Of a DNA stretch of 64,000 bases, positions 52,404 through 62,679 are shown in pieces. A program made the position numbers and the translations under genes. The first letter of the stretch is position 1; the number at the start of each line of letters is the position of its first letter. This stretch comes from Brachypodius melanocephalos (taxonomy: Eukaryota; Chordata; Aves; Passeriformes; Pycnonotidae). The stretch spans positions 2,944,307-3,008,306 of the forward strand of contig VZSR01003807.1 of assembly GCA_013398615.1 (NCBI GenBank), written 5' to 3'. Below the pieces are notes generated by a model, which saw only the letters and a list, made by a program, of their open reading frames with translations, ran no database searches and was not told the origin of the DNA.

Positions 52404-53570
52404 CTTTGGAAAATACAGAGGGAAAAAATGTCAGTTCAGTGATGCGATCATTTGTGTACACAAGAAATTTATAAAATACACATTTTAGGTCAGGCTTATT
52501 TATAAATATATATTTTTCAGTCTGTGCATTAGGCTCATTTTAGATTTCAGAAAGCAAATTAACATTTGAACAACTTGGGACAAATCAAAACACAGAAGTC
52601 ATAGTGAAAATTTAAAAGGCATATAAATTAAATGCAAAGCGCATCGATTAATGTAAGCTCGCCATAAAATGTGAAACCAGATTTTCCTCTTTCCATTCAC
52701 AAAGGTGAGGTCAAGAGGTACAAAGCAGCAAAAAGTTCTGCCAGAAGTGCAGCCACAGCTCCTCCCTGTTTGCAGAGGCAGCACAAAGCCAAGAGTGGGT
52801 GCTGGCTGACCCAGAGGCTGTGTCACCCCACTGGCAGCTGCTGCCCTTCTGCCCACAGCACAGCAGCGGCTGCTGGCTGCCAGCAGGGCCAGGAGGAACA
52901 GACAGAAAACCAAAGTAGCTCCAGGGTCACAGACCCAGTACCATGAGCACTCCCTCCATGCTGGTTTTGAAAGTAGCTTCAAAGGAAATAGGGCTTTTGG
53001 GACAGGGGTCTGTCAGAGGTATGAGCCAGTACCTCACAGGGTACTACACAGGACTCAAATCCAGCCTACAGCTTCAGACTCCAAGAATAGCTTCAGAGCA
53101 GTGGCATCCCAAGTATATGCATGTGGCAAGACTAGGTCGCTCATTAATTTTCTTTAAAGGAGTAGCAGATCACAAATGACAGCAAGCACCATCATATCAA
53201 GAGGTCAGTCTGAGCCAGCTGAAGAACAAAACTGTAAAAAGGACTCATATTTTGCCCAGCCAGGTGAGTGCAAGAGTTCTAGTCAGGCAGAAAACACCAG
53301 AAGTTGTCTTCTGGCCTAGCCAGCATCTTTTGAGGATGATGTTTGGAAGATAAACTTCAGGCACTGTGTAAAGCTTGGGTCTGTGAGGATAATTGGTGGA
53401 TTTGGAAACTCTATTGCTCATCTGACTTTACATTACTAAGCTTTTTTTTTCCCCAACACACACAGAAAAACATGCAACCAGTAACAGACAAGAGAAATAT
53501 CCTTCCAGGACATCTGAAGCGTTTAGAAGTTTCCTCATGCATTGCAATTATCCCGACTAGATAAACTCAC
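52404..53570. other. PCNX2 intron, 1167 bp, with a GC-rich patch
   Basis: Between about 52725 and 52905 base composition rises sharply and the sequence is rich in CAG/CTG and GCTG motifs, leaving open frames on both strands (127 and 91 codons). No family similarity or splice support was found. Confidence 0.7.
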
Positions 53571-53704
53571 CATTTTCATCTATGAACACATGCATTGCAT
53601 CCACGGAGAGTTCATCTTGCACAGACGCCTCAGGTCCACTTATTACCTGCAAGACTGAGCTGTCTTGCTGAGAAGTTACTCGGTAGATTATCTGCCTTTG
53701 CCTG
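53571..53704 (-). CDS. PCNX2: PCNX2 exon: linker with RQIIYRVTSQQDSS and MHVFIDENG motifs (134 or 131 nt)
   Basis: The peptide reads QRQIIYRVTSQQDSSVLQ, continues through ISGPEASVQDELSVDAM and ends HVFIDEN plus a split Gly codon. I recognise this as the conserved pecanex-2 linker. The donor is AATG|GTGAG at 53571/53570. The acceptor is a tandem CAGCAG at 53702-53707: the first AG gives 134 nt (starting L-R-Q-R-Q) and the second gives 131 nt (starting L-Q-R-Q). Both keep the frame. A further AG downstream, just before GTAATAAG, looks like an acceptor but would put a stop in frame with the preceding exon. Confidence 0.92.
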
Positions 53705-53707
53705 CTG
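53702..53707 (-). other. NAGNAG tandem 3' splice acceptor (CAGCAG)
   Basis: On the minus strand the intron ends GGGCAGCAG immediately before GCAAAGG. Either AG can serve as the acceptor without changing frame; the choice adds or removes one codon after the split Leu codon. Which site is used cannot be decided from the DNA. Confidence 0.75.
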
Positions 53708-53884
53708 CCCTGGTAACTTGACACAAAAATGTTTCAAAACTACTATGAGGAACTTTTTTCTTGTTCTCAATAAAACAAAAAGAAAGAGAGTTTAATTAAA
53801 AGTTTATGTCATTTCTACTCAGTGAAACAAAACAGCTTACATCATATCTTTGAAGTACAAAATTGTAAAGTAAACTGGCCTTAC
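53705..53884. other. PCNX2 intron, 180 bp
   Basis: A short intron between the two linker exons, ending in the tandem CAGCAG acceptor. Confidence 0.8.
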
Positions 53885-54032
53885 AGTGCTGCAAATTTGG
53901 CAGACTCTGGTAGCACCGGACTAGTACTAGCACGATCTTGGCTTTGTACATCTGATCTTTCCTGTTTAGGAAGTTGCTCACAGTGCTTTTCTGTTCCCAC
54001 CATTTCTTCTTTTCTCTCCGTCATCTGGCTAT
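53885..54032 (-). CDS. PCNX2: PCNX2 exon: acidic/basic linker (148 nt, phase 1 to 2)
   Basis: The acceptor is CCTGTTTTCCAG followed by AT, which completes an Asp codon with the G left by the large exon. The donor is CT|GTAAGG, a strong match. The peptide begins SQMTERKEEMVGTEK and ends VLPESAKFAAL with a split Leu codon. It is charged and shows no domain I recognise. Support comes from splice-site quality, phase agreement on both sides (148 nt fits phase 1 in, phase 2 out) and its place 180 bp from the next exon. Other GT sites inside it, for example after codon ATG near the 5' end, would leave phase 0 and break the junction. The sequence is weakly conserved compared with what I recall of PCNX2, so this exon is less secure than those of the membrane core. 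Confidence 0.82.
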
Positions 54033-56782
54033 CTGGAAAACAGGGCAGTGAAGTGGAGCCACTCTCCACAGGCGACTTTCAAGAGTTTTGTTCATTAACT
54101 ACTGAACAAGAGCATCTGAAAATAAAAATCTAAAACGCTGCAGTATTTGCTAGTTCTATGGAAAGCACTACCATTACTTAAAACAATACAACCACAAATC
54201 TGGATGAGGAGGTACTCTGACCCTCATGAATGGGCTGCTTCAAGAACACACTGTGTGAAGTAGAGGACAAACAAGAGAGACTTTCTGCTTTGCTTCCTCT
54301 ATTGTTTCAGAGGGAAGCAATCTGTTCCTAATCTAGAATGGTAAGAGGCTGCTTCCCTGGGGGCTGTAATTTGTTCCCAAGCTGCGTATGCTGGCAGTGG
54401 AAAAGCAGAAGCACTGGTCCATTCCCCTTTTACAAAAGCGAAAGCAGCACCTTCAAAGGAAATAGAACTCTGGACAGGAAAGCAGATAGCTGCCTAATCC
54501 CCCTTCCCCACTGGCCACACATCTGGTTCAGGACAAAGGGCAAACTGGCAAAACAAATTCACAGCAGATTATCCTATGCTTGGAAAATACAGAACTATAG
54601 ATTTAAAAATACACACCAAGTATTTGTCCAATTCCTACTACTTTGAGTACCAATTATATTACCTCTTTACACATGCATGTAATTTATTCATATATATGTG
54701 TGTACAACATATTCATGGTGAATAGTGAAACAGTTTTCGCCTGTGCTTTGTTTATAAATCAAAGAAATTATCTGTTAGGGTTTTAAAGTGCAACTAAGAT
54801 GGTGAATTCATCAAAATGCTTTAAATGGAAAAAAGGGGTGCTCATTGGAGATGCCTCTGTAAGTCCTGTAGTTTTTTGCACCAAGCAAAGTGTATTGAAA
54901 TACACACAGACTTCTTGCAATATCTGCTATTTAAACAGATCAAGGAAAAAAAACCACAGAAATTTCACCCCACTGAAAATCCCGTATCTTAAGCCATATT
55001 TCTCACCAATATAATTACCACCCTAACCTGCAAGAATCACCAGTCAAGAGACAGCGGTGTCACATCTAAGACTAAGGATATAACAGAATGAAGGCTCGTA
55101 AAGAGACGCCTTTATAAGGTCAGCCGATAAAACTGAAAAAAGCTTTTGCATACCTTTCAAATCATCTGTCTTGTTTTCCTCAAACTGTATCAGCTGATCT
55201 ACCAACACATTATTTCTATAAACAAACCTACCTTAATGAGCTAAAACATCTCTACACCAGTTTCAATTCACAGGACAAAGCCCCCTCACACCCTAAAGCC
55301 TGTGCTATAAATACAATTAAACCAGCACAAGTTCCGTATAGGGAAATATTTTGTTCTGCATGGAGGCAAAATTCAACAGGTCTTCCAAGTCTATTTTATT
55401 CTACCTTGGGGGAAAAAATTAAAAAGTAGTTAGGGGAAGAGACAACATTCTTTTCCTTTTCTAGTTAAAGATTTAAATTCCAGGTTAAGCAGAAACTGTC
55501 ATTACTGAAGCACCCCCTTAATGATGTAACCATACCTGTGGGCGGTGATGGAGCCACAGATACCTAATCAAAATGACCTTCCTAAAGGCTTGGGCTGTTC
55601 AAGCTGTAAGAATAATTGATAGAGATCAGAAACTGTGGTTTAAATAACCTAATTGGTCCCATAGCGCTCCAAACTAGCTTAAGGGCTGGAACAATTAAAA
55701 AGATTTTTTAAAAAATCTGATTATCTAGTGGTTTCAGAATATGCTTCTCTTTTCCATTCCAAACCACAAGCCTTGAAGACTTCTTTTTCCTTCTGTGGTA
55801 GAGAGTCATAAGAACAAAAACCTAAACATACTGCTTCTTACAGGCTTTATATGCCAATCAGACAATACCACGGCGACGAGTACTTCCAGCACTGGAAAAG
55901 TGGGCCACGATGGCTTTGTGCCTGGTTTTCAAGTTTATTACTCATCTGCTTCCAGGTGACTTACACCTTCAGTATGTAAATGAAGATAGAGGTGTCTAGA
56001 CTAGGAGTGTCCTGCCAGAGTACGCAATCCAGTCGGCTCTACGTCACCAAATGCTCCCTGCACAGAAATTGTGCTGGCAAAGCTCAAACACCAGATAACC
56101 TTTTCCAAGTGTAAGAGCAGACTAAAAAGGACAACATGGCAGTGTACTCACACTTTTCCCTGTGCCATTTAGCCTTATCCACTGCTCCATACGTCTCCAG
56201 CTCATGCACAGCTGGGCTCACAGTAGTATCAAGATCGGACCTTGAGGCTTAGACCTTAGAGGCCTTAAGGCTCTGCAATAACCACATAATTTATCTGGAA
56301 ATTATATGCCACATGACTCAGACACGTGAGGTGTAACTAGCAGGATTCATGGCTAAATCAGTCTTGGTGCAGGGTGATTCAGAGGAGTCCTGCATAAACA
56401 GCCAAGTTTTGGTCTGTATACCATTTTCATATTTTGACAGAGCACAAGACATAAGGTCAAGTTATCATGGTAAATTACTTATGAAAAGGAACAATTCTTA
56501 TATGTCCCATCCATAAGATGCTCTCTGTAAACATATTTTCTGCACTAAAGACTTTTAGAGCATATCAACATTACCTACAAGCATACCATCCCAGTGCTGA
56601 CAAATGAACTCCTAATTCAAAAGCATTTACAGTACCACAATTTCTTTATCCATGTAATTTTTTCACTTATAGAACAGATTTTAAGCATCCCAAATAATCT
56701 TTACAGACCTTTGTTCTTCTCTAGGAAGTGGCTGCGAACAATTTTACAGCTGAAATGAAACAGCCTTTGTACATATGTAAAT

Positions 56783-57253
56783 ACAGTGAGTCCAGAGGAG
56801 GGCCACCAAGATGATCAGAGGGATGGAACCTCTCTCCTGCGAGGAAAGGGTGGGAGAGTTGGCTGAGATTTCAGCCTAGAGAAAGCTCCAGGGAGACCTA
56901 ATTGCAGCCTTTCAGTACCTGAAGAGAGACCACAAGAAATCTGAAGAGGGACATTTTCCAAGACTGTTTAATGATAAAACAAGGGGGAATGTCTTTAAAC
57001 TGAAAGAGGGAAGGTTTAGATTGGATATTTGGAAGAAATTCTTCACTACGAGGGTAGTAAGGAACTAGTACAGCTTGCCCTGAGAAGTTATGGATGCCTC
57101 ATTCCTGGAAGTGGTCAAGGCCAGGTTGGATGCAGCTCTGAGCAACCTGGTCTAGTGGAAGGCATCCCTGCCCAAGGAGGGGCAGGGGCAGGTTTTTTAA
57201 TCTTTTTTATTAAGGTCTCTTCCCACCTAAACCATTCTTTAATTCTGTGATAA
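56783..57253 (+). mobile_element. CR1-type LINE 3' fragment, plus orientation
   Basis: GAGTCCAGAGGAGGGCCACC, GGAAGGTTTAGATTGGATAT, TTGGAAGAAATTCTTCACTA and GAGCAACCTGGTCTAGTGGA follow the CR1 3' region in order. It ends TTAAGGTCTCTTCCCACCTA then ATTCTTTAATTCTGTGA, a decayed terminal repeat. 5' truncated, with broken frames. Antisense to PCNX2. Confidence 0.92.
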
Positions 57254-58504
57254 TCACAATAACCAACTATCAGTGTATCTCAACCTTAAAGTCGCCTTCT
57301 TATTAGGTAATTAGAATGAAATCTTGTTACTCTGTAACATTCGTCCAAAACATTTTTTCCTATTCGTGGCCCCTTGTCAGAGTCTTACAAATCTTCTTCC
57401 TCATCTCACATATCCCTATCCCAACCTTCACAGCTCACTCCTGTAAAACAAAATGCCACTGCTGTCATAATTTCAAACACCATCTGGTTTGAAACCTGGG
57501 TGAGCAGAATTAAGCTAATTAAGCCTGTCTCTTTTCTGTTCATTAATTGCTTTGCTACAGAATCCACTTTCTTCCACAACATTATGTTCCAAAACAGAAA
57601 TTTTCACATTAAAGTATATTTGCTGCCTGTTCAGCCACAAAAATTATTTCAAATCACTCTATGCTTTTGTTAGTACCAGCATGAAACCAAAGTTCTATAA
57701 GCTGTGAACTGTGCCATTCCTGTATGTGGATTATAAATCCGAAGAACATCCCTAATCCTTTCTTCACCAACTGCTTTAGCAGAAACATCTATCTTATGCA
57801 CTTTATTCTTAACCCAAATTTCCCTATTATCTCACAAATACATTAAAAGAAAAAAACTGACATTTAAGTTGGTAATCCACCAAACAACGGGAGTGCCAAG
57901 GGAATACCACATTGTCCAAGAATTGCTACAAGAGTTCAGCATGAACACTGAAGAAGCACATGGCATTATCCATTAATGAGGATTGCCACATTAATTCCGA
58001 AGCAACAGGAAAAACTAGCAAGAGGCATTGTACCTGCTACAGGAAGTGACTTGCTCGAAACAATCTCCTGTGTCAGCAGCAGAGCTAGGAATAAGTAGCC
58101 TAATCATTTTACCTACCAATTACATCAGAATGCAGACCTCTGAAATAACCTCATATTTTCTTTGCAGATGTCAGACTTGTCATCATACATACTACTACCT
58201 CTTCAACTTAACACAGAGCCATCAGATTCAGAGAACTAACCAGTTCCTCCACATCCAAAGAAGTGCACCACATGCCATGTGGCCTCTCTCTGACTCCAGA
58301 GTCTGGGATGATACACAGCTGCTCCAAGAGATGAGCCAGCATCAGGCAGTGCTTTATTTACTAGGTGCTACCCCCCTGCCAGCAAAATCACCTGCTGTCA
58401 CTTCCCACCACATCTGTCAACTGCGCCGGTGACTCAGTGCACAAGATCCCTCTTCCCCATGACTACATGGCATGTGATACTCCTCTTTCTCACATGCAAG
58501 GAAG

Positions 58505-58519
58505 AAAAAAAAAAAAAAG
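58505..58519. repeat. Poly(A) tract
   Basis: About 15 consecutive A residues; no attached element was recognised. Confidence 0.85.
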
Positions 58520-59565
58520 TCTAAAAATACCCACAGGAGTATGTTTTAGTTTTTTATAGGAGAAGGGTAATTGCTTGGGATCCAGAACAACTCACTTGAG
58601 GTTGTGGTTTGTGCACTGCCCAGAATGATGAGTACCTTTTCTAAAAAGAGCCTGCAAAACATCTAAATTCAGGCCATGCAGTCCTGGTTTAGTCTCTCCT
58701 GCGCCAGTCCCCACCACTCCCACAGCAGGCTTTGCTCCCTGGGTGATAATACTGGCCTGTCCTAGATTACAAGCCAGCTGTGCCAAAGGGGACATACAGG
58801 AGGTTTTGCCCTGCCTAAGTCTGATGCACAACTGCTCTTACCTGGTTCAAGACACATCAGAGGGATCCAAACCAGCCAATAAATCCAGGTTTTCTTACAT
58901 TCTCGAAGACTGAAAAAAAATTTGTGGTTGCCCTACAACACACTTTCATCATGTGGGCCATACAAATGTGATTCAAAACCAAAAGGACATTGGTCTGAAA
59001 GTCAGTTTTAGCAACAGTAGTAGTGGTATTTTCTCACAATCTAGAAGAGGTGGAGTGGCTATAGAACAGCTCTTAGAACTTTTATATCCTGTATTTTAAC
59101 AGATTCCATCTGGCACCCACAGAAGTGTAAGAAAGGCTTTCATTTTCTCATCCTGCATTTTACCAAGCTGTCTATTGGCAAAGGCTTATGTGGTCAGGAT
59201 GATAACTCTTTTACTTCCACAGAACACACAAGTTCTGTGAGGGACCACCCATAGCAAAGACCCATCCATGACATTCACTCACTTGCCACACTGTTCTGAT
59301 GAGCACTTTGTCCTACCTTCCACAAATTATGCAAAATATCAGCTTTCTTTTGCACAGCTCTGAATATCCAGCTTTCCAGGAATTTGCCAAGTTTTTCACG
59401 TTGCCTAATAAAAATCTTTCTGGGATGCATTTCATGCTCATTTGGACCTGACATCTACCGCTAACTTTTGCCAATTAGACGGCTTGCAAGGTTAAAAGAA
59501 TAAAAATCAAACTGAACCAACCTCCTCCCTCAAAACAACTGGTGCATAGCTTGACTCTGTATTCC

Positions 59566-59580
59566 CACACACACACACAC
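59566..59580. repeat. (CA)n microsatellite
   Basis: Seven to eight CA units. Confidence 0.9.
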
Positions 59581-60061
59581 GCTTTTCTTAACAACCACTC
59601 TAATGTGGGAATAATGTTTATTCAGATGGGTTCCAAGATACTATATTATTAAAGCATATTTGCAATTGCAAGGCTGTAAACAAATTAAAGGCTTTCTCAT
59701 TCCTAAAATTCAGTCTTGCTAAGGGGAAGCTGCCTGTAATGACAGTAATTTATTTTAACAAACAGCACGTTCTGACTAGGTTGGAAAACAAAGCCTACTT
59801 GCTCTTAAAAATAACTGCCTTTGAACTACCTTTCCCAAGCTCAAGGAGTTCAGATTGAATCTCCTTTTTCCCACAGCACCATTTCAAGGTGCAGAATCCA
59901 CAGCTGCCATCCCTGCTCCTGCAGGGCACCCCCTTTCCAGTCCCTCTTCTGTTTCAGGATGACACTTGTTGAGCCCACACTGCAAACAGAGGCGCTTAAT
60001 TACACATGTATAAAGCTCAACTTCACTATCTCGCAAAAGTACAAACTTAAGAAAATAGAAA

Positions 60062-60298
60062 TAGGAAGGTTTAGAATAGATATTAGGAAGAAATTCCTTC
60101 CTGAGAGGGTGGTGACGCACCAAAACAGGTTGCCCAGACAAGCTGTGGATGTCCCGTCCCTAGAGGTGCTCAAAGCCAGGCTGGATGGGGCTTTGAGCAT
60201 CCTGGCCTAGTGGAAGATGTCCCTGTCCATGGCCAGGGTTTGGAACCAGATGATGTTTAAGGTCTCTTCCAAACAAAACTGTTCTATGATTCTATGAA
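60062..60298 (+). mobile_element. CR1-type LINE 3' end with intact tail, plus orientation
   Basis: AGGAAGGTTTAGAATAGATA, TTAGGAAGAAATTCCTTCCT, GGTTGCCCAGACAAGCTGTG and GAGCATCCTGGCCTAGTGGA match CR1 closely, and it ends GTTCTATGATTCTATGAAAT, the CR1 terminal repeat. It is the least diverged CR1 copy here and is 5' truncated, the usual outcome of CR1 insertion. Antisense to PCNX2. Confidence 0.95.
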
Positions 60299-60981
60299 AT
60301 TCAGTTCAAGTCACTAAATGAGATCTTGGTTTGAGGGAAGAGCAGAATTCTTCTGTTTCCTCACGATCTTGTGTAAGAACCTTGTTCATCAGATTTAAAG
60401 CACAATAACTACACACACAAATAAGTTTTGGGGTTGGGTTTTGTTTTCACTGTGGAATCTGAATCTGACTTACTCTGATCATCCATTGCTTTCTTCCATG
60501 CAGCAACCTTCCCTGTGCATATTATCTGAGAGTACTTGTCTGAAAGGACTTTCTAGATTAGCTGCAGTCTCTCTTTTTAAATTTTCATTTAAATTTACCT
60601 CTGAAATTCTCTTTTACAGCTAAGTCGCATCACTCAGAGGTACAATTACTGTGTAAATGCTCCTTTTTATGGAGCAGAAAAAAAATCACAATCTACTCGC
60701 TGCACCCCTCACATTTCTGTGTGCTGTTGTGCAGGTAGGTGACTCTGCACCCCAGGAATCCAGCAGGAATCCAGCAGGGCTCAGCAGGCTCAGGTGAGAA
60801 GCAAGGATTGCTCAGCACTTGTCTTGGGCAACCAGAGCCCAGACTGGAGCCAGCAGGGCAGGCTGATAAACTCGATAGAGGAGAACAGAAACTGCAGTGA
60901 AGAATAAACAGCCTGAGAAGGCAGGAGAGATGGATAAGATGCATCAGAAGAGAGGCGGCAGGTCTAGGAAAAACAAAATTC

Positions 60982-61055
60982 ACTTCTCCTGTACTTACCC
61001 TCCTCTCAGCTCCTTCTGATGAAGGCATTGAGAAGAGGGTAAATACAGGAGAAGT
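60982..61055 (-). repeat. 74-nt hairpin: 27-bp arms around a short stem-loop, pre-miRNA-like
   Basis: Arms 60982-61008 and 61029-61055 are inverted copies differing at two positions. Between them CCTTC-TGAT-GAAGG (61012-61025) forms a second small stem. As plus-strand RNA the two differences are C-A mismatches; as minus-strand RNA (PCNX2 sense) both become G-U pairs, so the 27-bp stem is unbroken. Total size, loop and position in an intron resemble a microRNA precursor. It does not match any microRNA I recognise. A recent inverted duplication is the main alternative. The 3' arm on the minus strand contains AGG|GTAAGT, a splice-donor-like string paired within the stem. Confidence 0.85.
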
Positions 61056-62679
61056 AGATGCATGCTGTGGGGAGGCAACAGCTTTAGGTGGGCTCAGCAG
61101 AAAAGCCTAAACCAACAACAGTGTGGATTGCTAGGAAGAACAGAAAGAAAGACAAGAGCATACCAATATGAAGAGGAAGACAAATAAGGAAGTGGCACAG
61201 GAGGGGAGTGCCAAAATTAAGAAGGGATAACTGAGGAAGGAAAGGCACTAGAAAAAAGTAGAAGAAAAAATGGACCCAGGTGAAAGATGGAATGAGATAA
61301 GGGTGTAATACATTGGATAGGACAGACTTAAAGACAGAGTGAAAGGTAAATGGAATCTAAAAGGAAATAACACACTGAGAATATAATCCTACTTATTTCT
61401 TTAACAAGATAAAAGCACACATTTCACAACAGTTTTTAAAAACCTTTTAAGTCAATTGGGCATTTTTTATGTAATGGAAGGCTCTTGCAGGAACAAGTTG
61501 GTGGAACAGGGAGCAGACAAAATAGAAGTGCCAAGCTGTTCTTCTAGGGTACCATCAAGTTTCCTACCTTCCATGCAAGCTAAGTATTGACACTGCATCC
61601 TCTTAGGCTTTTTTAAAACAGCTTACCATAGGTTCTAAGGTAAAACAAACATTTTGGAGAAGGGGAAGATACAGGTTGTCTTATTTTGACTCAGATCTTC
61701 TAAACCGATTGCACTGACCACTTGAGGAAGTACCCTCAGATTGCATTTGCCTCCAATGCACTGGAACTCACAACCCCATTAAGTGGCCCTACTAATTTTG
61801 CTGGAGAGCTGCTAGAGACACTACAAAAGACAGTCCTTCCCAACAGAAAAGGGTCACTGAGTTCAGTGACCGCAATGACAATGCTGATTAAAATCAGAAA
61901 TTTCTATGTAAGAGCTATAAATGGTACTGCATATAGGTTTTTTAATTAGCTGATTGATTTTGTTTTAAATAAAAGCTCTCTTGATTAAATGGAAACCTGC
62001 ATGGGAATGTACTGTTTTCCATTAAAATACTTGGGGCTCTCACTGAAAACAGCCACCAAACTTTCATCCTTATAACACAAATATTTTAAGTGACCAAAAA
62101 TCAAAATTCTTACCTATTGAGAACAAGTGTATGATTTTCCTTTTTTATAACTTATAAGCCGACCCACAACCATTCAGGAAATTTAGAAATACACGTGTAT
62201 GTGCACACATGTGTTAGCTAAAAGTTGAACCATCTCCAGCGATAATTCCAGCTTTCGTACTTAGATGCACACAGACAACTCCTCAACATGCACCTGGTAA
62301 CATGGGCAAGGGCAGGTGTAATACTATATACACATTTTTGCAAGATACTTCTGGTATTCCAACAATCCAGGCACACTATTTTAGAACAGAACACTAAATA
62401 CATACTGGATACCTACTAAGCTTATCACTAGGTTTCCTAGAGGAAGAAAAATAGTTTTCCTCCAGAAGATAAAAACATTGAAAAACTGCAGCTGACACTA
62501 TCACATGCTTTCACTAAACCACTCTGTCCCACCAAGTCCAGCCCTACCCTGGCCCTATTAGCAAAACCAGTCTTCCTCAGAGAATTTGCCTCACTGCAGA
62601 TATCCAGCTAAGCTGCCATAAGTAATCAAACTCTTCACAACATCTTTATTCCAAAAGAATTGTAATCCATGCATAATAC

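Larger units (their letters stand above)
54033..62679. other. PCNX2 intron, 8647 bp
   Basis: Contains two CR1 fragments (56783-57253 and 60062-60298), an A-rich tract (58505-58519), a (CA)n tract (59566-59580) and the 74-nt hairpin at 60982-61055. A purine-rich stretch (about 61130-61380) follows the hairpin. A phase 1-to-1 exon could be missed here. Confidence 0.7.

Noticed and set aside
52599..52982. 127-codon minus-strand open frame in the GC-rich patch
   Set aside because: Open on both strands because of composition. It does not fit PCNX2 phases and shows no recognised domain.
53571..53646. Shorter version of the linker exon, starting after TCTTGCAG
   Set aside because: It would need phase 0 entry, but the previous exon leaves phase 2, and in that phase the text begins with a stop. 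The longer exon from the CAGCAG acceptor has continuous family-like sequence.
57029..57250. 73-codon plus-strand open frame as a small gene
   Set aside because: It lies entirely inside a CR1 3' fragment.
59821..60210. 129-codon plus-strand open frame as a gene
   Set aside because: The second half is CR1 sequence and the first half shows no support.
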